A DNA stretch of 43,810 nucleotides from Candidatus Roizmanbacteria bacterium RIFCSPLOWO2_01_FULL_35_13 (lineage in GTDB: Bacteria; Patescibacteriota; Microgenomatia; UBA1406; GWC2-37-13): assembly GCA_001789635.1 (NCBI GenBank), contig MGAF01000032.1, forward strand, positions 1 to 43,810, read 5' to 3'. The position numbers were made by a program, and so were the translations under genes. The first letter of the stretch is position 1; the number at the start of each line of letters is the position of its first letter. The notes under the pieces are model-generated. The model saw only the letters and a program-made list of their open reading frames with translations. It ran no database searches and was not told the origin of the DNA. Shown here one piece after another: positions 40,064-43,810 of the stretch.

Positions 40064-40091
40064 TTGCAATTGGATGCCTGAGGTGTATACT
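40064..40091 (+). promoter_or_regulatory. cysS promoter, predicted leaderless start
   Basis: TTGCAA (40064-40069) and TATACT (40086-40091), 16 nt apart; the -10 ends 7 nt before the ATG at 40099. Confidence 0.65.
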
Positions 40092-40098
40092 TTTATTC

Positions 40099-41529
40099 AT
40101 GAAGCTTTATAACACGCTGACAAAAAGGATTGATGAATTTAAAACGTTAAAACCCACCCCGGTTACCCTCTATACCTGCGGACCGACTGTCTACGACTTT
40201 ACCCATATCGGGCATGCAAGAAAGTATATTAACGACGATCTGCTTAAAAGAACCCTTAACTACCTGGGCTTTAAAGTCAAACACGTAATGAATATTACAG
40301 ATGTAGGGCATCTAACCAGCGATGAAGATGCCGGAGAAGATAAATTGGAAAAAGGCGCTAAAAAGGCGGGAAAAACAGTCTGGGAAGTTGCTCAATTCTA
40401 TACAGACTTTTTCCTTAATTCTCTTAAATCTACAAATGTCATTATGCCTGAACTGCTTATTAGAGCAACAGATCACATCCAAGAAATGCTTCAATTAATT
40501 AACATATTAAAGCAAAAAGGATTCACCTATGAAACTGTCGAAGCAGTCTACTTTGATACTTCTAAGTTCCCAGGTTACGGCAAGCTTTCCGGCCAAAAAC
40601 TGGAAGACAAATTAAAAGGTGCCAGGGAAGATGTATATATAGATCCCAATAAAAAAAACGCAACTGATTTTGCTTTGTGGTTTAAGCGTGTTGGAAGATT
40701 TAAAGATCACACTATGCATTGGAATTCACCTTATGGTGAAGGATTCCCGGGTTGGCATATTGAATGCTCTGCAATGAGCATGAAGTACCTGGGAGAAACA
40801 ATCGATATACATACGGGTGGAATCGATCATATTCCTGTACATCATGAGGACGAAATAGCTCAATCCGAAGCTGCAACCGGAAAACAATTTGTCAGGTTTT
40901 GGGTTCATTATGAATTTTTGCTTATAGAGGGACAAAAGATGAGTAAATCTCTGCGGAATTTTTTTACTCTGGGAGATTTACAAAAAAAGGGAATTGATCC
41001 GCTGGCTCTCCGTTACCTTTATTTACAAACCCATTACCGGAAACAACTCAACTTTACCTGGGAATCAGCTTTTGCCGCGCAGGAAACATACCGTAAACTA
41101 AAAAAACTTATAACATCCTTTAAAAATCCCTTATCTTCCTCTAGGTCCATGCTTTCGCCCGAAAAACTGAACTTGCTAGACACTTTTCGCTCGCGCTTTG
41201 CAGAAGCTATCTTAAGCGACTTACAGCTTCCCCAGGCAGTTGCAATAATGTGGGAAATGCTCAAATCAAATATTCCTTCCCCGGACAAACTTGACTTATT
41301 ATTTGAGTTCGATATGATATTTGGATTAAAACTATCAGAAACTGAAGCAGATAAAATTCCTGAGGAAATTTTAATACTAGCAAAAAAGAGAGAAGAAGCA
41401 AGAAAAAAAGGAGATTTCACTGCGTCGGATGTTTTACGCAACAATATCGTTGCGACCGGATACCAAATCGAAGATTTGCCTAAGGGATTTAGGATCAAAA
41501 AATCCTCCCCTCCGTCATTCCGAGCGTAG
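40099..41529 (+). CDS. cysS: Cysteinyl-tRNA synthetase
   Basis: 476 aa. Class I motifs: zinc/entry segment [19 protein letters not shown] containing [19 protein letters not shown] with the second zinc Cys, [24 protein letters not shown], and GQKMSKSL (KMSKS). The C-terminal domain follows to GFRIKK. The last residues, SSPPSFRA, are encoded by a repeat (GTCATTCCGAGCGTAGCGAG) that also encodes the end of the convergent glycosyltransferase; the two genes overlap by 15 nt. Confidence 0.95.
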   Translation: MKLYNTLTKRIDEFKTLKPTPVTLYTCGPTVYDFTHIGHARKYINDDLLKRTLNYLGFKVKHVMNITDVGHLTSDEDAGEDKLEKGAKKAGKTVWEVAQFYTDFFLNSLKSTNVIMPELLIRATDHIQEMLQLINILKQKGFTYETVEAVYFDTSKFPGYGKLSGQKLEDKLKGAREDVYIDPNKKNATDFALWFKRVGRFKDHTMHWNSPYGEGFPGWHIECSAMSMKYLGETIDIHTGGIDHIPVHHEDEIAQSEAATGKQFVRFWVHYEFLLIEGQKMSKSLRNFFTLGDLQKKGIDPLALRYLYLQTHYRKQLNFTWESAFAAQETYRKLKKLITSFKNPLSSSRSMLSPEKLNLLDTFRSRFAEAILSDLQLPQAVAIMWEMLKSNIPSPDKLDLLFEFDMIFGLKLSETEADKIPEEILILAKKREEARKKGDFTASDVLRNNIVATGYQIEDLPKGFRIKKSSPPSFRA

Positions 41530-43404
41530 CGAGGAATCTAGCTTTTTATAAATGCGAAAAACCGGATGATCAAATACAGTCCACGTTTCCTCAGCTTCTT
41601 CATCCGGAAATTCAAGAATCGTTTGACCTAAAAGTTGAATCTTAGGAAATTCGTTGAACTCGGCAACTTTTGTAAATCCCAGTTCACCCGAAAATAATCT
41701 GTCGTAATAATTATTAAGTAATGGATATTTTACTCGAAAATACTGACATTTTTCCTGATCATTGCTGTTTGTAATATTAAAATTTAATTCGCTTTTCACT
41801 ATAGTCCATAATTCGTCTTTTGGACAATAGTGATTTGCAAATATTCGCCTGGATGGAATAAATATGTAATCTGCTTTTGCAATATGTTCCTGTAATTGTA
41901 ATGGCAGTTCGGGATTTTCATCCAAATCATAAAAATTAAATGATATGTATTGATAATTTGGATTTTGTCCGCCGGCTGGCGGATTGGATTTTGGATTTGT
42001 TATTGGAATATCAACTACATTGGCTGTTTCAGATAAGACATAGCTATTATCAGGAATATTTTTATACACCCAATCAGTAGCGGTAAATCTTACATCCGGA
42101 TTTTGATAAATAGAAAGAAAAGCAAATCCGGGAATAATTAAAATAATCGTTATTAGAAATTGGATATTTGTTATTAAAAACCTTATGAATTGCTTAGCTT
42201 TTTCCGAATATCGATTATCTAATATCAAGTATCTCTCTATTAAAAAAAATAACTTATCAAGAAATAAAACAGCCATAATCAGCATGAGAGGTAATATTGG
42301 CGAAACAAATCTTGTCCATTTGGCATACATAAAAGCGTTTGGTATAAATCCTGCCAGTATTGCAAGCCGGATAATATTAAATTCTTTTTTAAAGGGAAGA
42401 AATATAAATCCCAGAATGGAAAAAATAAAAACCGGCCAACCCAGGGAATACGGGAATATTTTTAAAAATTGAAAAATAACCGGTTCTGCGTTTTCAAATT
42501 GTCTGGTATAAAAAGCTCTGTAAGTACCTAATGCTACGTCTGATTCGTATTTCATAGCTCCCAGGAATTGGGGAAAAGAAATAAAATTGTGGGGAGAAAA
42601 TAAAATACAAAAAATTAACGTTAAACAAAGTAAATAACTTATGGATATTATTTTCCGGAAAAAATCTTCCTTGTTTTTATCAAAAATCAATGCAAGAGGA
42701 ATTATTAAAAATAATACCGAAGATACTTTAGTAGCAATAGCCATTCCGGAAAATATCGCAGTTAATACATAAAAATTCGTGGGAGAAAGTTTATTCTGCC
42801 AAAATTTTAGGGAAAGGTAGATAATAATGCTGAATAAGAACATTAATAAAGACTCGGTCGTCCCAAAATGTGAAAACTGAATGAAAAAAGGAGAATAAAT
42901 TAAAATAAGTAAAATTGGAATTTTCCACCACACGTCATCCTGAGGGAGCGGAGCGACCGAAGGATCTAGTGATAATGTTTTACGCTGCGCTGGATTCTTC
43001 TCCGCCGACTGGCGGATCAGAATGACAGATGTCAATTTTATTAAAACAAAAACGTTTAAAATAGAAGCTAAGGCGGATATTATTCTTAAAGAGAAAGCCG
43101 CCTCCTGAAAACTTATAGGCGTAGTTAAATCTCCGTCAAAGAATTTTAATAAATAGACGATCCCGTAACCTAGATAAAGTGGGAACTGTCCGTAAGCAAA
43201 AAAGTGCGGGTTAAGACATTCGTTAACTGAAAACCGGTTACTGAATACCGACGGCCAATCACACTGGAGTTGTTGTATTGCATTCGCCGTATTTCGTTCA
43301 TCCGGATGCATAGGGTAGGGAAGACCCCAATCAAGACCAACAAAACGCGTGTAGACAAGTAAAGCTATTGATAAGATAAAAAATATTGACTTGATTTTTT
43401 GCAT
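41515..43404 (-). CDS. GT39/PMT-like polytopic membrane glycosyltransferase
   Basis: 629 aa with about ten membrane segments. LDWGLPYPMHPDERN (24-38) holds the acidic pair in the first outer loop that is typical of GT-C enzymes using polyprenyl-phosphate sugars; FSHFGTTESLLMFLF and KVSSVLFLIIPL are further PMT-like segments. The final about 180 residues form an outer soluble part. Two stretches look foreign: about 132-162 (QSAEKNPAQRKTLSLDPSVAPLPQDD), encoded by a palindromic repeat at about 42935-43027, and NPKSNPPAGGQNPNYQY, encoded around a TCCGCCGGCTGGCGGA palindrome near 41970. The frame stays open through both. The C-terminus comes from a third repeat. Confidence 0.8.
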   Translation of the reverse strand: MQKIKSIFFILSIALLVYTRFVGLDWGLPYPMHPDERNTANAIQQLQCDWPSVFSNRFSVNECLNPHFFAYGQFPLYLGYGIVYLLKFFDGDLTTPISFQEAAFSLRIISALASILNVFVLIKLTSVILIRQSAEKNPAQRKTLSLDPSVAPLPQDDVWWKIPILLILIYSPFFIQFSHFGTTESLLMFLFSIIIYLSLKFWQNKLSPTNFYVLTAIFSGMAIATKVSSVLFLIIPLALIFDKNKEDFFRKIISISYLLCLTLIFCILFSPHNFISFPQFLGAMKYESDVALGTYRAFYTRQFENAEPVIFQFLKIFPYSLGWPVFIFSILGFIFLPFKKEFNIIRLAILAGFIPNAFMYAKWTRFVSPILPLMLIMAVLFLDKLFFLIERYLILDNRYSEKAKQFIRFLITNIQFLITIILIIPGFAFLSIYQNPDVRFTATDWVYKNIPDNSYVLSETANVVDIPITNPKSNPPAGGQNPNYQYISFNFYDLDENPELPLQLQEHIAKADYIFIPSRRIFANHYCPKDELWTIVKSELNFNITNSNDQEKCQYFRVKYPLLNNYYDRLFSGELGFTKVAEFNEFPKIQLLGQTILEFPDEEAEETWTVFDHPVFRIYKKLDSSLRSE

Positions 43405-43496
43405 GTTAGATATTATTATAGTAACAATATCAAAAATAAAAGATATATAAAATATTTCATATTTAATTTGTGGACTTGATATTTAATATTGTTGAT

Positions 43497-43757
43497 ATGA
43501 CTAAGTACGAATTAACCCTGCTCCTGCCGGAAGAGGCAGAAGTAAAAAATATTAAAGAACTGATTACGATCCTTAAAGGCAAAATTGAAAAAGAAGACAC
43601 TTGGGGAAAAAGAAATTTAGCCTACCCAATAAAAAAAGCCGCCAGCGCTTTCTACTTTCATTGGTTGATCGATATTGATCACGGTAACGTAAACGAACTT
43701 AAAAAGAAACTTAATTTCAACGAAAAGCTAATCAGATATTTATTATTAAAGATTTAA
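43497..43757 (+). CDS. rpsF: 30S ribosomal protein bS6
   Basis: 86 aa from MTKYELTLLLPEEAE; an upstream in-frame start is not needed. KREDTWGKRNLAYPIKKAASAFYFHWLIDID-like order fits bS6 (here GKIEKEDTWGKRNLAYPIKK), ending in NEKLIRYLLLKI. TAATAT ends 7 nt before this ATG, again a leaderless layout. ssb follows, as in most bacteria. Confidence 0.92.
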   Translation: MTKYELTLLLPEEAEVKNIKELITILKGKIEKEDTWGKRNLAYPIKKAASAFYFHWLIDIDHGNVNELKKKLNFNEKLIRYLLLKI

Positions 43758-43794
43758 TTTTTATATTTTATTTTTTATATTTTAAATTGTTAAC

Positions 43795-43810
43795 ATGGCA
43801 AGCAGATCCC
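43795..43810 (+). CDS. ssb: Probable single-stranded DNA-binding protein, first five codons
   Basis: Only MASRS is visible before the window ends. MASRSLN is a common SSB start and the position after rpsF matches the conserved rpsF-ssb order. This is inferred mainly from context. Confidence 0.5.

Noticed and set aside
1-43810. CRISPR array
   Set aside because: Repeats seen are palindromic or dispersed; none are regularly spaced direct repeats with unique spacers, and no cas genes occur.
1-43810. Alternative genetic code (TGA as Gly)
   Set aside because: TGA ends well-supported genes such as fic (8658) and paralogue 1 of the kinases (27291).

Overview
The window looks like a chromosomal segment of an ultra-small Candidate Phyla Radiation bacterium (Patescibacteria, most likely Microgenomates/OP11-like). 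I infer this from the AT-rich genome with dense, mostly small genes, the divergent 16S rRNA 3' end, shortened core proteins (EF-Ts 151 aa, DnaX 339 aa, a YbeY without its active-site tail), a membrane-anchored Clp-type AAA+ ATPase, many intergenic palindromes, and transfer RNAs without an encoded CCA. TGA ends real genes (for example Fic at 8658), so the code is the standard one. The phylum is an inference from these traits, not from a search.

Layout. 1-516 is the 3' end of 16S rRNA with no 23S gene behind it. 666-5188 (minus) holds a SAM-hydrolase-like gene, an NRAMP-like transporter, a soluble MgtE_N/CBS regulator and a GNAT protein. 5305-6207 holds an isochorismatase-like hydrolase and a small RNA cluster (an unresolved tRNA-like segment, tRNA-Ile, tRNA-Val). 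6211-12240 is an accessory region: a GIY-YIG remnant, a decayed and an intact RhuM gene on either side of a Fic gene with an operator-like promoter, a PD-(D/E)XK-like protein, two small orphan ORFs and a structured RNA candidate. 12245-14668 holds a membrane HtrA-like protease and thioredoxin reductase. 14769-19058 holds three different ATP-grasp ligases around a SET-domain protein. 19129-27812 holds membrane Clp ATPase, tmk, an Ig-like membrane protein, galU, rpsB-tsf-frr-rseP (without pyrH) and two CMP-kinase-like paralogues. 27839-34791 holds a TrpR/YerC-like regulator, a NUDIX protein, proS, a DHH/MYG1-like protein, rpsU-ybeY-dnaX, ybaB and prs. 34850-38451 holds recR, an RNase J-like gene, a DUF59 protein and a coiled-coil protein. 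38452-40098 is gene-poor and carries a tRNA-Pro gene nested inside the split halves of a second tRNA-Pro-like gene, plus mobile palindromes. 40099-43810 holds cysS, a GT39-like membrane glycosyltransferase, rpsF and the first codons of a probable ssb.

Two themes cut across the window. First, at least ten genes have a -10 hexamer (often with an extended TG) ending 6-8 nt before the start codon, which predicts leaderless mRNAs; rpsU and ybaB instead carry strong GAGGAGG ribosome-binding sites. Second, non-autonomous repeats are abundant: a 181-bp IS66-like MITE with two perfect 8-bp target duplications, a TA-flanked MITE with an unusual four-arm layout, a MITE with a 12-bp perfect terminal repeat, long word-based intergenic hairpins, and short palindromes that have entered coding sequences in frame (recR, the glycosyltransferase). 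The strongest candidates for something undescribed are the tRNA-within-tRNA locus and the ATP-grasp/SET cluster.
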